A stretch of DNA of 64,000 bases from Micropterus salmoides (lineage: Eukaryota > Chordata > Actinopteri > Centrarchiformes > Centrarchidae), in NCBI RefSeq assembly GCF_014851395.1, contig NW_024041150.1, forward strand, positions 38,761,585 to 38,825,584, written 5' to 3'. Below are positions 47,451-59,000 of this stretch, piece after piece. The notes below the pieces were generated by a model, which was not told the DNA's origin, did not search any database, and worked only from the letters and a program-made list of their open reading frames with translations. How positions within the stretch are numbered: position 1 is the stretch's first letter; each line of letters opens with the position of its first letter. The translations under genes and the position numbers were made by a program.

Positions 47451-49440
47451 GCAGTTCTATTTCGTATAGGCTTCGCCCTCTAAGGCTATCGCTATTGGGT
47501 TTACCCCTTCTGGCACTGAGAAATTTAGTCTACGCCCACACACAGCGTGGGCCTCTTCTAGGTCTGCACCCTGCATATATACAACGGTGAGACCCAGCCT
47601 TCGGCTCCCATTTTTCTTCAGCTCTGAGCTGTCTAAAGAGCAAAGACTTTCCAGCCGGAAAACAAGAAGAACGATGTCTTCCATCACGGCATCAATGGCA
47701 CGGTCCTTCTGTGCGTCCAGGGGTTCCCCCTTGGTTCACAGAAGCCAGGCTGTGTCAAATGAGCCCTTGAGGCGGTCATTACGCTTCAAGCGGACAGGCT
47801 AGCACTACACACAACCCTGCGTGCAGTGTTATCCTATCACTGCTCCACTTTCCACTTGCTTTTTTGCACCCCCCCGGCAGAGCCTGGCTCTGGGCTCGTG
47901 CGTGACCATGGCATCACCGATGCAGTCCCTCCTCCTGCATCCAGAGGTGTGTGACAGGCTGTGTTGTGCGTTTTACATGTGTGATATATGGCATCAAACA
48001 CATTAGGCACGGCAGGCGACAGTGACGCTGGGGAGAATTGTGTATCTTGTAACTACAGAACACATAGTGTGAGCCAGCTGTGGGTTAGCCAAATGGCTAA
48101 CAAGCAGCCTGGGCTTGCTGCAAAGCTGCACATCATCTCTCCCCTTGCCCCCCACCCTGACATGGTCAGATGGCTGGCCTGAGCCCACATGTAGGCCTCC
48201 CCTGCCCTCTTCCCTTGCCGGGCGAGTGACATGATGTGGCCTGTAACACCCCAGGCCACCCCACGGCCGGCATCCCCATACTTTGAGGGGGCCCCTCCAC
48301 CCTGGGTCATGGCTGCAGTTCGCCTCCCCCCTCCTTCCCAGGGATTGTGGAGACTTCCACTCCCGCTACTTCATGGTCAGGAATAAGACGGGCTGCAGCG
48401 GTCTGGGATCAGGGTCCTATTTTACCTGGATCAACCTGCTGCTGCTGGCGCCGTCCCTGGACGAAGCGGTGGTGCAGACGGCCCAACTAGTCACACACCT
48501 GTCTTACCTGGGCTTCACGATGAACTGGAAGAAGAGTGCTCCTCTCCCCTCCCAGAGACTCACCTACCTTGGCGTGGTACTGGACTCCTCTCTCCGGAGA
48601 GCGCGGCTCTCTCAGGAGAGCGTGGATGCTCTGATGGAGCTGCTCCACCATGTTGTCCCATGAGCGGCGGTGGCAGCTCTGTCGGTCATGAGGCTCCTGG
48701 GCCTCATGTTGGCGGCTCACATGGTGGTTCCCTTGGGCCTTCTCCACATGAGGAGGCTTCAGCGGTGGTTCATCCGCCTGCGTGTCGACCCGGTGAGACA
48801 GAGACAGCGCCGTGTCTCTGTTCTCCTGTCTGTGCCCTAGGTTGTGGCCTACTGGCGGGACCCTCTCTCTCTCTCTCAGTCGGGGTCCCCCCTGGGCATG
48901 GTCACGTCCCACATCTGTCTGTCTCCAGCGGCTGCTGGCGGGGCAGCCGTGGTGAAGCGCTTCCTTAGAGGGTGCGAAGGCGCAGTTAACCCAAGCCACG
49001 TTTGAGCCTTTGGATACGGCGGACCCGAGATTCCTTTCGGCTAAGGTCGCCTTGCTCATCAGCCAAGAGGGTCAGTGATCTGGCTGCCCTCCCTGTGGCT
49101 CCGTCGTGCCTCAGGATTCAGGGCGACGGCAGCTTGGCTATCCTGCGCCCTAACCCGACGTTCATGCCTAAAAGCATTACGAGCTCCTTTCGGTCGCGTG
49201 TCATCCCCCCCCCATGGGTCGGTGGAGGATGCCATGTCCTACCTCTTCTGCCCGGTGCGAGCGCTGTCCTGCTATTTGGCGTGCATGCCCGCCTGGCGCC
49301 GTTCACAGCGTCTGTTTGTGCACTACAGGGAGCGGTCCAAAGGACCTCCCCTGTCGGCGCAGCGCCTAACAGGGGAGACACAGACAGCTTTCACTGCAGC
49401 TGACCGGCCGGCACAGTCGTGGATCATTTAAAGAAAATGA
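47451..49440 (+). mobile_element. DIRS-type retrotransposon, copy 3
   Basis: Has the full left terminal region (GCAGTTCTATTTCGTATAGG onward) and internal gag-side sequence, a short RT remnant near 48400-48650 in which the catalytic segment is frame-shifted (FTWINLLLLAP, then LGFTMNWKKSAPLPS), and tyrosine recombinase pieces (SAKRVSDLAALPV near 49060). It lacks the solo LTR of copies 1 and 2 at 48645 and has no right terminal repeat, ending in LINE sequence. Inactive. Confidence 0.82.
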
Positions 49441-49690
49441 AAAATAAAAATTCTTGAACAGGATTGTTCCCGAAATTCCCGATGGCCAATCCGCCCCCCG
49501 GATTAAAAGACATTCCTTTTAGACTCCAGAACTTGCCTTTTTTTGTAACATATTCTACAGTGTAGACATAATCTAGTACACTGCAACTAGGAATTGCAAA
49601 TAGCTAATAAAGCGCTGTGAGATAACTGTTGTTGTGATTTGGCACTATATAAATAAAATTGAATTGAACTGAGTTGAATTAATATGTGAT
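49441..49690 (+). repeat. LINE (L2-like) 3' tail
   Basis: GTTGTTGTGATTTGGCACTA, then TATAAATAAAATTGAATTGA: the standard 3' end of a fish L2-like LINE. Same piece at 61240-61470. Confidence 0.75.
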
Positions 49691-49864
49691 GTCAAACATG
49701 TATCTGCCCAGGGCCTGCAGACGAGAAGTAGCTATAGGAGCTGCGAGCTGATACATATAAATTTTAACACATAGATCTCTTCTCTTTGTATTAAATACAT
49801 GTTTTGTACTTGCTGACTGACAAATAAATGTAATAAAACTAAACTATTGCCTGTTACCTTGTAT

Positions 49865-50020
49865 CAGTGGTTCTCAAACTGGGGCTTGGGTCCCCCTTAA
49901 GGGCCACAGTACCACTGCTAGAGGGGCACGGATGTTGAACAGGCCCAAAGTTGGAATAATATGATTCATGTGGTGGCATAAATAAAAAAAAGGGTTCTGT
50001 AGCAACCAAGGCTGTTTTGC
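49865..50020. mobile_element. hAT-type MITE, cut by a deletion
   Basis: The left 156 bases of the MITE of 33737-33967; the right part is gone and the next base belongs to lectin exon 5. Confidence 0.8.
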
Positions 50021-50021
50021 T

Positions 50022-50909
50022 AAAACTCATGGGAATCCACTGACATGGCTCGGAGACGCTGACGCTGCCCAGGTATATCATTCATTGTTACAAAAAGTAA
50101 TAGAAATAATACTTTGACATCCATTTGCTCAGTAAGGCCGTGATATGTGATCTCCTCCCTATGCGGACTTTGTCGCTCTGTAACAACGTCACATGACATA
50201 AAATAATTTTTAGAGCCATTAAAGGGTTTTGTTACTTTAACGTGAACAGACCTGCTGAAATGACAGATGCTTTTGTTCCTCTTCCAAGAATTTAAAGTAG
50301 AATTTGTAATGAGAATGTTTTGTCAAAGCTTTATGGTCTTTAGGGTATGTTTACAATGTTTGATTCAGTTTAGATTGTTATTAATAAATCTATTCAATTC
50401 TGATTTGTGTTTTTTAGGAGCGTTTTTGGTTCTGGAGTGATGGTACGCCTTTCACCTTTTCATACTGGTGCAAAGGAGAGCCAAATAACCTTAGGGGCCA
50501 GCACTGTTTACAAATAAATCATGGAGGTAAATCAGAAAAGACATTTTTTGCATATTTTTGCATGGGACAATAATTTACTTGTGTAAATAAAAAAGGCTAT
50601 ATTAATGACAAAAGTGAGATCAGTTCATAAATGTATCCATAATTTTTTAAGCACTGTGAGATAAATTATAAATTTATATATATATCTTTTCATAACTCTG
50701 CCATGGCGTTAAAGCCTTTCCATTTATTATTTTAATATTTAAATATTTAAAATATTGTAATAAAATATTTAGTTTTACTCTGTATCATATTATATATTCT
50801 GCTAAACAATGAAGCTCATGTGTTTGTCATACACACAGGTGACAAATGCTGGGATGATACAAAGTGTCACTACCACCTTCAATCTGTCTGTATAAAGAAA
50901 ACCAACTGA
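50022..50909 (+). pseudogene. C-type lectin E, 5' half deleted
   Basis: Compared with D, a deletion of about 1.4 kb joins the MITE interior to the middle of exon 5 (50022-50072), so promoter, signal peptide, linker, exon 4 and most of exon 5 are gone. Exon 6 (50418-50526) equals that of D. Exon 7 (50839-50909) is intact, ends TGA, but differs from D at several residues (GDKCWDDTKCHYHLQSVC), and intron 6 differs as well. It cannot be secreted or fold as a CTLD; splice sites are still good. Confidence 0.93.
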
Positions 50910-52931
50910 TTCCTGGGCTGACACAGAGGCACGAAGCACCTGGAAAAATCACAAACACGGGTGGATGTTTTCTCTCTCTTCATGCCATCAGTCTCATATG
51001 TACCCTGAAGGCTCTATATCACATTTCATGTCTTTATTTTCATTTCTATCACTGGAACTCTACTTAAAAAACTAAGTGAATTAAGAAGATCTAAATCGTC
51101 TCTGAGGTCTTGTGCCTTTAATAAGAGCAGACTGAATGTCCTATGAAAAGCAGGCTTTTAGCACAAACTTATTCTGCAGAGTGAACTGTGCTTTCTTGTT
51201 TCATGCAAATTGAAACAAGCTGGTTCACAAATTAGTAAGGTCAAGATTTTTATTTTTTAACAGAGATTATTTAGGGTAATTCATACCAAAATGACACCTA
51301 AACACAACCAAAGTTACTACAGTCACACAAACTAATGATCTATAATGGAATACATACAAAGGGACCTGTTGGCAAAAAATAGGCTACTTATCGTAAAGCT
51401 AAGTTCTGCTGTGTGTGTGCGTTTGCAGTGAAGGCTGAAACTGCACAGTGGACTCACCAACTAATAAAATATGAGATACAGACACACAAGCTACGATCAG
51501 ATTTAAAACACAGTAGTACATTTTGTCTAGTTTATAAGATATTACACAACACTGCTCCGCTTCCACTGAAGACATTTGTTGTGCAGAGAGCTCAGGTCAC
51601 AACAGGTACCACAAAACTGTATCATTCCCTTTATTCGGTATATATTGCTTTTAAGTGCTGACTGTAATCAGTCATTTTATTTTACTTGAATTTTCATTTA
51701 AATTCTTTATTTTAGGTTGTCATTTTAATAACTGATGGACATATGAAAATTAACCTGTTGAGCTAACTCTGGCTCATTTACAGTTACGTTGCTGTTGATT
51801 AATGAGCACCGTCCCTGTCAAATGAAGTGAAATAAATGAAAAGAAAACAGCAGGAGTAATGTAAGACACAAACTGGTACACTGCCTGGGTTTAGAGCCCC
51901 CCCCCCCCCCCCCTACTTTTCTTTTGTTCAGTAATACACGCAAAGAAGACTTTCATGGATGATTCTGCATTATGCAACATCTTCTTCAGTGACAGTGATA
52001 TTTCTGTGGCAGAGGAAGCACACTTACTCTGATGCAATAATTCCCAAACTTCTGTTTTGAATGCATGTGTTGCAGGGCACTTCTCTGCCCACAGAGCTTT
52101 CTATTGTTCTAGACAGGTTTTGAATCCTTGTGTTGTTTTGTGTCTGTGTTTTTTCTTCTGTATTGTTGTGTTTTATATGATACTGGTGACTATATGAAAC
52201 CAAAACATATCTGAAAGAGTTAGGTGATAAAGATTGTATCATCCAAATGCAATATTTGTCTGTTCAGTTTAAACAAATAGTGACATTGCTGCCTGATCAG
52301 CTTCTAGTTTGTTTGGTAATAATGATTTGACATTAAGTAAACTGACTACAAGTGATGATCACTAACTGTTGAAATAATTACTCAACTTCTCTTTTAAATT
52401 TTGTCCAGATACAGACATTGAGCACAGGTTTAAGTTTTGGTCTTTGTATATTGTATATATTGTATATGCTACATACAGTAATTGGTAGCAGTTAACGAGT
52501 AACCTTCATTCAGTCATTGCCTCTGGTACATTTTCCACAAGTGGCAGCAACTGAAGAAGAAGGTTTGCAAATTGCAGAATCATCATTGAAGGCCTTCTTT
52601 TCCTTGCATTTTATAATGAGCAATAGAAAAGTATGAGGAGCCTCTAAACCCAGTTTGACACTCCTGCTGTTATTAATGTGAACCTGCAACTTAATTTTAG
52701 TGTTTCACTCTTAATAGGGCACTTGCAATGACTCTAAGCTCTACACAGCTGGCACTAGGCCTTTTTTAAATGTTTTATGTAGGTTTCCTCATTTACCATC
52801 ATTTCTTAATGAATTTCACAGTTTAGCCTATACATATATGACACTTCTCCCATTTGTTTCCCTATTATTTGAAACTTCAACACTGTTTCCTAGAAATTAT
52901 ATTAATATAGCGCGCTCCCTTTTCCTTTGTC
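50910..52931 (+). other. Lectin spacer, unit III
   Basis: Duplicate of the unit I and II spacers with a deletion near 51240 that removes about 0.7 kb including the SINE/LINE-tail repeat, and with a 17-C run (51897-51913). No gene. Confidence 0.75.
51897..51913 (+). repeat. Poly-C tract, unit III (17 C)
   Basis: Longest of three homologous C runs. Confidence 0.9.
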
Positions 52932-53620
52932 TTAACCCTCTATTGCCATATGGAAACAATTACTTTATCTCTATTGCAATAATAGGAAATGCTTCAAAAT
53001 CCTTGCTTTTTAATCGTGAAAATGGGTCTTTTCACCCTTTTCCTACCGATCTATGACACTGCACAGTTCATGATCTGAGGTCAGCTAAAATAGACACATT
53101 TTTCAATATTTAAGAAGAATTTCCTAATTTAAACCAGTTAGGATTTGTTTTTTGGTAAAATGCTAAAATTAATTTGTTGGCATATGGCAACTATATGCGA
53201 ATATGGAGGTGAACTGCGTACCTTCAACCTACTGCAATTGTTGTACCCTGTAAACTCTGTTTATATATGTTGATTTTATTTATTGAACATCCAAGCCAAA
53301 TTTTTCTATGAGAGCAGGGCAGTGAGCTGGGAAGTTAGTTGAGTTAGCTCCTGCAAAATGCCAGGATGCAAAGGCATTGTGAGGAACAGGTGCTCGATAT
53401 GTGTTGTGTAATTCTGTGTTACCCAAGAGCGGAACTGCTTTGTGGCTTCTCACAAGGGGTTAAACTGGTGCAAAATGAAGAGTGTAATATAAATTTGTTG
53501 CCGAAATATGTTAATAATGACAAAAATGAAAAGGTTTATCTATTTTAAGTATAAGTTGAGTTTGTTTAGTCTTGTTTATAATAAAAGTATTATCGCTAAG
53601 TCCACCTTAGTTAAGGTTGC
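52932..53620 (+). mobile_element. Possible piggyBac remnant, unit III copy
   Basis: Same as 20894-21560, TTAA at 52932-52935 then CCCTCTATTGCC. Two point changes break its two GCCATATGGC palindromes (CATATGGAAA and GGCATATGGC). Confidence 0.4.
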
Positions 53621-53815
53621 TATGCCGGTCAAGCTTTCTGTTCTTGGATGGATCATGTGATGTGGTTAGGTTTGACCTATGGCTATTACTTAACTGATCG
53701 TAATATAGTTTTAATTTATGTTTCTGACAATATTGTGTTTGATAATGTTTCTGTGTATGTTTTCGTGTCTGTGCTCAGTTCCCTAATTTGTGAGAGATGA
53801 CAAGATAAGTATCTG

Positions 53816-53823
53816 TTTATAAG
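53816..53823 (+). promoter_or_regulatory. TATA box of lectin gene C2
   Basis: TTTATAAG with AGATAAG upstream. First exon ends at 53898 before GTAATT. Confidence 0.75.
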
Positions 53824-54035
53824 GGCTGGTGTGTCTCTTCATCCGTGTTTCCACATCAGACAGCTGAAGCTACAGACGCTGAGAAGGAAGAAGAGAAGGT
53901 AATTCTGCAGCTACAAACTTCTGACTTTCCTTTACTGGACTGACAGTGGACATAGGTCTTCTGTTCTACAGAAGTATCAATAACCTGAGTTTTTCTCTCT
54001 ATAGCAAAGGTCATCATCATCTCATCATCTCCATC

Positions 54036-55853
54036 ATGAAGATGCTGACTGTGTCTGCACTTGTTTGTGCCATGATGGCTCTGACTCGAGCTGCTGGTCA
54101 GTTTTATAAACAGAAAGTGTTACAGATGAATGTGTTGTACAATAACGATCAAGGTCAATAACTGCTGTGTCAAACTTTCTAGCTCTTCCAGAGGCAAACC
54201 CCGAAAATGCCCAACAAGGTCAGTGTGTGTTGTTCTGATGCTCTGCTGATGACTTACATGTTGTATAAATTAAAAGCATTGGAGGATAAAATGTTTATTG
54301 TAACTTATATTACGTCGTCTTGTATTATGTTTTAAAAATTCATGTTTTACTGTTTTATGTTATGTTATTTTGTGCTGATATGTCATTTATGTCATAATTG
54401 TTATATCGTGACATGTTATTTTATGTTGTTATGTTACAGTGTCATGTCATTAAAATAAGTTGATTTCATATCTACATATAGAGACTTTAGAGACTCCACA
54501 TTACTCACCAAACTCTACTTGTTCTCAGCAAAGAGTCACCTGGTCAAGAGGTCGACAGCTTGTTCTGGTCGCTGGTCTGAGTTCAGCGGTCGCTGTTTCC
54601 ACTACGTTCCAAAACCCATGACTTGGGCCCAAGCTGAGGTAAAGAGGGAGACTTTGTTTTAGTTCAGAAGGCTTCTAAAATATGTTTATTTTGTTTGCAC
54701 ATACATAGACATGTGGTTAATTTGCAATTTCTCTCTCTCCCTCGTATTTATCTCTGCTGTAGAAAAACTGTGAGTCCATGGGTGGAAACCTTGCTTCCGT
54801 TCACAACCTGCTGGAGTACCATGAGATTCAGAGGCTGATCATGAGCGCAAGTTATGATTACACAGTAACGTGGATTGGAGGCTCGGATGCACAAGAGGTA
54901 TTTTAATCATCATGTACAAGCTGTAAATATCAAAAACATATAATATTTTTGATTTGTTTTTAAATCACACTATATTTATTAACTATATTTTATACCATGT
55001 TCTCTCACTTTATTCCTGTACTATATATCATGTTAAAGTATATTACTACATTTTACTTTATATGTTATATTTCATACTATAATATGTTAACATGTCATAC
55101 TGTTAGTATCATGGCAAAATCATGTAATATACTGCTGTCCTACTGTATTCACTGTTGATGGTATCATATCATATTCTACTGACGACTGATCACACCACTA
55201 TGTCATTTCGGTTCAGACACTTAATTCTAACCTTTGTACAACCTACCTTTTCCAATTCTCCATCTTTGGATCTTTCTAATTACCTGTATTTATTTATGTC
55301 CTTGTGGTGCTGCAACTGCAATCGCTGGGGAGACTTATTTCATCTTAAATAAAACTGATAATAAATGCTTTTAAGTTCACGTAATATCCATTTCTCTTCT
55401 GTCTTCCAGGAGAACCAGTGGTTCTGGATTGATGGTACACCTTTTAACTACTTGAACTGGTGTGGTGGAGAGCCTAATAATCTGGGCGGCAGGCAGAACT
55501 GTTTGCAAATCAATCATGGAGGTAAAACAACATAGTGGTTTATGTAGAAGTGATGTGAATTATTAGAAGTGATGAAAGCTAATTTTAATTAAAATTCCAT
55601 ATAACTTACGGCTCAGATAAAAAGCATACTGTGTCCCTAGTAAACAATGTATTTGTGAATTAGATAATCTTTGTTTATATGAAATCTCTTGCCACACTGA
55701 TATTATATTAGTTCGGCAATAACTTGCATGTAATATCAGTCACCATAATGTTCACAAATTCACTCCCTTTTCTTGGTACCTGCAGATCAAAAGTGCTGGG
55801 ATGACTATCAGTGCGACTTTCGAAAACCGTCTGTCTGTGCCAAGAAGATCTGA
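54036..55853 (+). CDS. C-type lectin C2, near-identical duplicate of C
   Basis: Coding exons 54036-54096, 54183-54218, 54529-54638, 54763-54897, 55410-55521 and 55786-55853, all GT-AG: 173 residues. Same domains and eight cysteines as C. Differences I see in the protein are few: TWAQAE for TWAKAE, SYDYTV for SYEYTV, and in exon 7 CDFRKPSVC for CNFRRPSVC. Intron 5 is shorter than in C (loss near 55065 and 55225). Keeps NWCGGEPNN and KCWDD. AATAAA at 56122. Expected to be a secreted lectin with nearly the same binding surface as C, so a dosage copy. Confidence 0.92.
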
Positions 55854-57180
55854 TGATTCCTGTGCTGTAACAGAGTCATGTAGGCTTCCGTCTTTCTACC
55901 ATGAGCCTCACATACAAGCTGAAGTCTCTATATCTCATTTCATATCTCTATTGCTTTAACGCCACTTAAAGAACGAAGCGACAAGTGACATAAACTGGAG
56001 CTGGATTGTCTCTTAGGCCTTGTGCCTTTAAAAAGAGCAGACTGAATGTGTTATGAAAAGACTGCTTCTGGAACATTCTTGCATACAGTATAATCTGTAA
56101 AATGATATTTCTTTGTACAAGAATAAAACGCTCAAGCACTGGAACAAGCCTGTCATGAATCTAATATTACAGCCTGGGGGTATATATCTAAAAGCAAACA
56201 TTTCATTCCTCCAGGAAGATATATTTGAAAGGAAACAGTGTGACAGTGCTACCTGTCTTTGGGGAGATTTAAGATCACACAAAAAAAGAACCTTTTAGAA
56301 CATGCATTTGCTTTTTTTCTGCTAACTGTAACACAGTGTTTCTCTCTTTTTCCTCAAAATGTAACCTTTAATTAATTAATTAAAGCATCCATCATGAATA
56401 AACATGCATGAAGCCATTTAAATAAACCCCTTTTAACTTCAGAACCTGCCTATGAATCTTTATGTTTTTCTGTTTTCTTCTGAATAAAAGTTTTCTAGTT
56501 ACAGTTGTTAGGATGTTTATGGGTTCACTGCAAACAGGAACTGACAATATCTAATTTGACACACTTAAGGGTGTCCATTTGCACAAATATAAGATAATAT
56601 AGGCTCAAAAGAACAGGGTTCCAACTTGTGCATCAATGATGATTGTTGATAACACTAGAGGAACTAGAGGAGTGAGAGGAGAAAGTGAAAACCTGACCTG
56701 ACTTGTAGACATAGTCAGACAATCAAGTCATCACCAACCCTGGAATGTCATTGCCCCACAACATTTTTAAGAAGTAGAAACTTATGAAATCAACATTAAA
56801 ACAGAAGTTGAGGAATTTCAATGTCATCAGAGTCTTCATCTTATCTACATATAGTCATGGGTATCAGTTACCAATAATGTATATGTCATTGCCTCTGGTA
56901 CATATACCACAAGTGACAGCCACAGAAGAAGAAGGTTTTGCATATTGCAGATTCATCCTTATAGTCTTTTTTCTTGTATTTTACACTGAACCATCCCCTA
57001 AACCCAGTCAATTTACCAATATGTGTTTTACAAGACTCTGCAGTTTTATTAATGTGATATTAATTTTAAAACATTACAAATACCAGGTTCAACTTAAACT
57101 GTAGACTGTTTATTCTGCTAAGTTTTAAGATACTGGCCTATTCTGCAGGACACGTGTCTGCCCTTTGCATGTTTTGTGTA
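55854..57180 (+). other. 3'UTR and flank of gene C2
   Basis: Duplicate of 41202-42356, with about 170 extra bases at 56555-56720. Holds a palindromic (ATTA)n run near 56368 also present at 41712. No gene. Confidence 0.65.
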
Positions 57181-57700
57181 TCAAATATTGTTCACAAATC
57201 TGTCAAAATCATCCACCTCACTGGTGTGGCATATCAAGATGCTGATCAGACAGCATGGGCATTGCACAGGTGTGGCTCAGGCTGGCCACAATGAAAGGCA
57301 AACTGTGTCTTATACCCCATCCAGACTGGCCTGCTTAAAGAAGTTTTACCGTTATGCAGCACTTCTTTACTATATGATCAATCTGTCTTTTTTATTAACA
57401 GGCTATGTACCACAGTACTTTAAAGTAGCTGTAATTAAACCTCTTCTTTAAAAGCCCACTCTTGATCCAGGGTTTTTAGCCAACTATAGAGCCATATCTA
57501 TCTTTCTTTTTAAAGCAATTGCCAAACAGTTGTGTGACTTTCTACATAACAGTAGTTCATGTGAGGATTTAGAGTTCATCATAGCACAGAGACAACACTG
57601 GTCAAAATTACTCATGACCTGCTAATTGCATCAGACAAAGGACTTGTCTCTGTACTGGTTTTATTTGATCTTAGTGCTGCATTTTGTAGCAGGTCAAGGC
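57181..57700 (+). repeat. DNA transposon and LINE RT fragments, unit III copy
   Basis: Equals 42498-43010: the tail of the nonautonomous DNA transposon followed by the LINE RT fragment (GYVPQYFKVAVIKPLL at 57402). Broken by stops. Confidence 0.7.
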
Positions 57701-58313
57701 TACGTGTAATTTTCAATCAGTCAGTCTCGAATCTTAGGACGAGTTTTATGTTTAGGGACTCTAGATTCTTAATAACACACACACACAACATCACTGTGCT
57801 CAAGGTGAATTTATTAACTAACAAAAGAGAGTACAATCGTGGGTAAATGTGGTGATATTACAGGGACAACAGTCAACATGACAACCAGGAGGTAATGAAC
57901 AGGGTGGCCTTTGTAAGGCTCGATTGAATTTCATTTTCTATTGTAGAGGGAGAGAATTCTACGAGTATGAGGGAACAATTTAGTTTGACTACTCTAGGGG
58001 TTTATTAACTGTAGATGGAAACTTTTAACTAAAGCATTAGTTAATACTGAACAGACAGTGATTACTAGGGAGTAACAGGGATGAATTAAGACAAAACAGG
58101 AAGAGGTTAGGGAACTCTTCAAGATTACTTTCTTATGGGTCAGCTAGTTTTCAAACATCACTGAAAGGATAACAACGGGGGACTTAGTTTCACATTTGAG
58201 GGAGGGCTGTCTGTATTATATAAGGATCTATAACCATACAACAAACTAATAGAATGGAGCGTTATTAGCCTACCATCAAAACTATGAAATTACTCTTTAA
58301 GGCACTTTTTTCA
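57701..58313 (+). other. Intergenic, duplicate of 43010-43617
   Basis: Non-coding duplicated sequence; nothing else seen. Confidence 0.6.
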
Positions 58314-59000
58314 TAGTGGAGAGTGGTAGACTTTGGTCTATTTTGCTTCATGTCTTCTTTTACTCTAATGGAAATAAAATTTCAAGAATACACCTTTAGA
58401 CGGTGTTGATTTTAAGCCTAATGTCCTCGGTCTATTTGCATCTGTAGATTTATTCTATATTAACCAAAACATGCTAATCTGCATATTTACACAGCACATT
58501 TCAGAGGAAAATACTCTTGATGTAAGTCATTAACTGTGCCTAATTTGCATATCAATGTGGCGATTGTGATGACGTTATTAGACACAAATGTTACCGTATT
58601 CACCTGTAGTGTCTCCATCAGTACATTAGGTTGTATGGCCATGAGATATTGCCTTAGCTAAACTTCAGCTAACTTATTACATAAGCTCAGCTCATGACTC
58701 ATGCGTTAGCAAGGCCTTGGCCTATATTGTATTTTGTTTAATTAGCGGTAAACTGGAGGCACTGGTAGTTTAGTCTTTTGTTCTACACCACTCACCTCCA
58801 CACAAGCCAAGAAAAACAGTGCTGGGAGAGAAGCTGGAGGGGCTGCTGACTGTCTGTGTGCTGCGCTCTGGTTGCGCGTGGAGAAGCGGAGCGAGCGAGC
58901 GAGCGAGAGAGAGAGAGAGAGAGAGTGAGAGGGCATCGGAACTCCAAAGTCTCATCTTTCGACCTGATAGCCTATTTAGATTTTTTTGCCCAATAAATAT
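58314..59000. other. Segment present only in unit III, with (GAGC)n(GA)n microsatellite
   Basis: About 690 bases that unit II lacks at the matching point (43617). AT-rich first part, then a GC-richer part with (GAGC)n and (GA)n at about 58888-58930. No coding region is convincing; the overlapping short frames here derive from the microsatellite. Confidence 0.6.
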
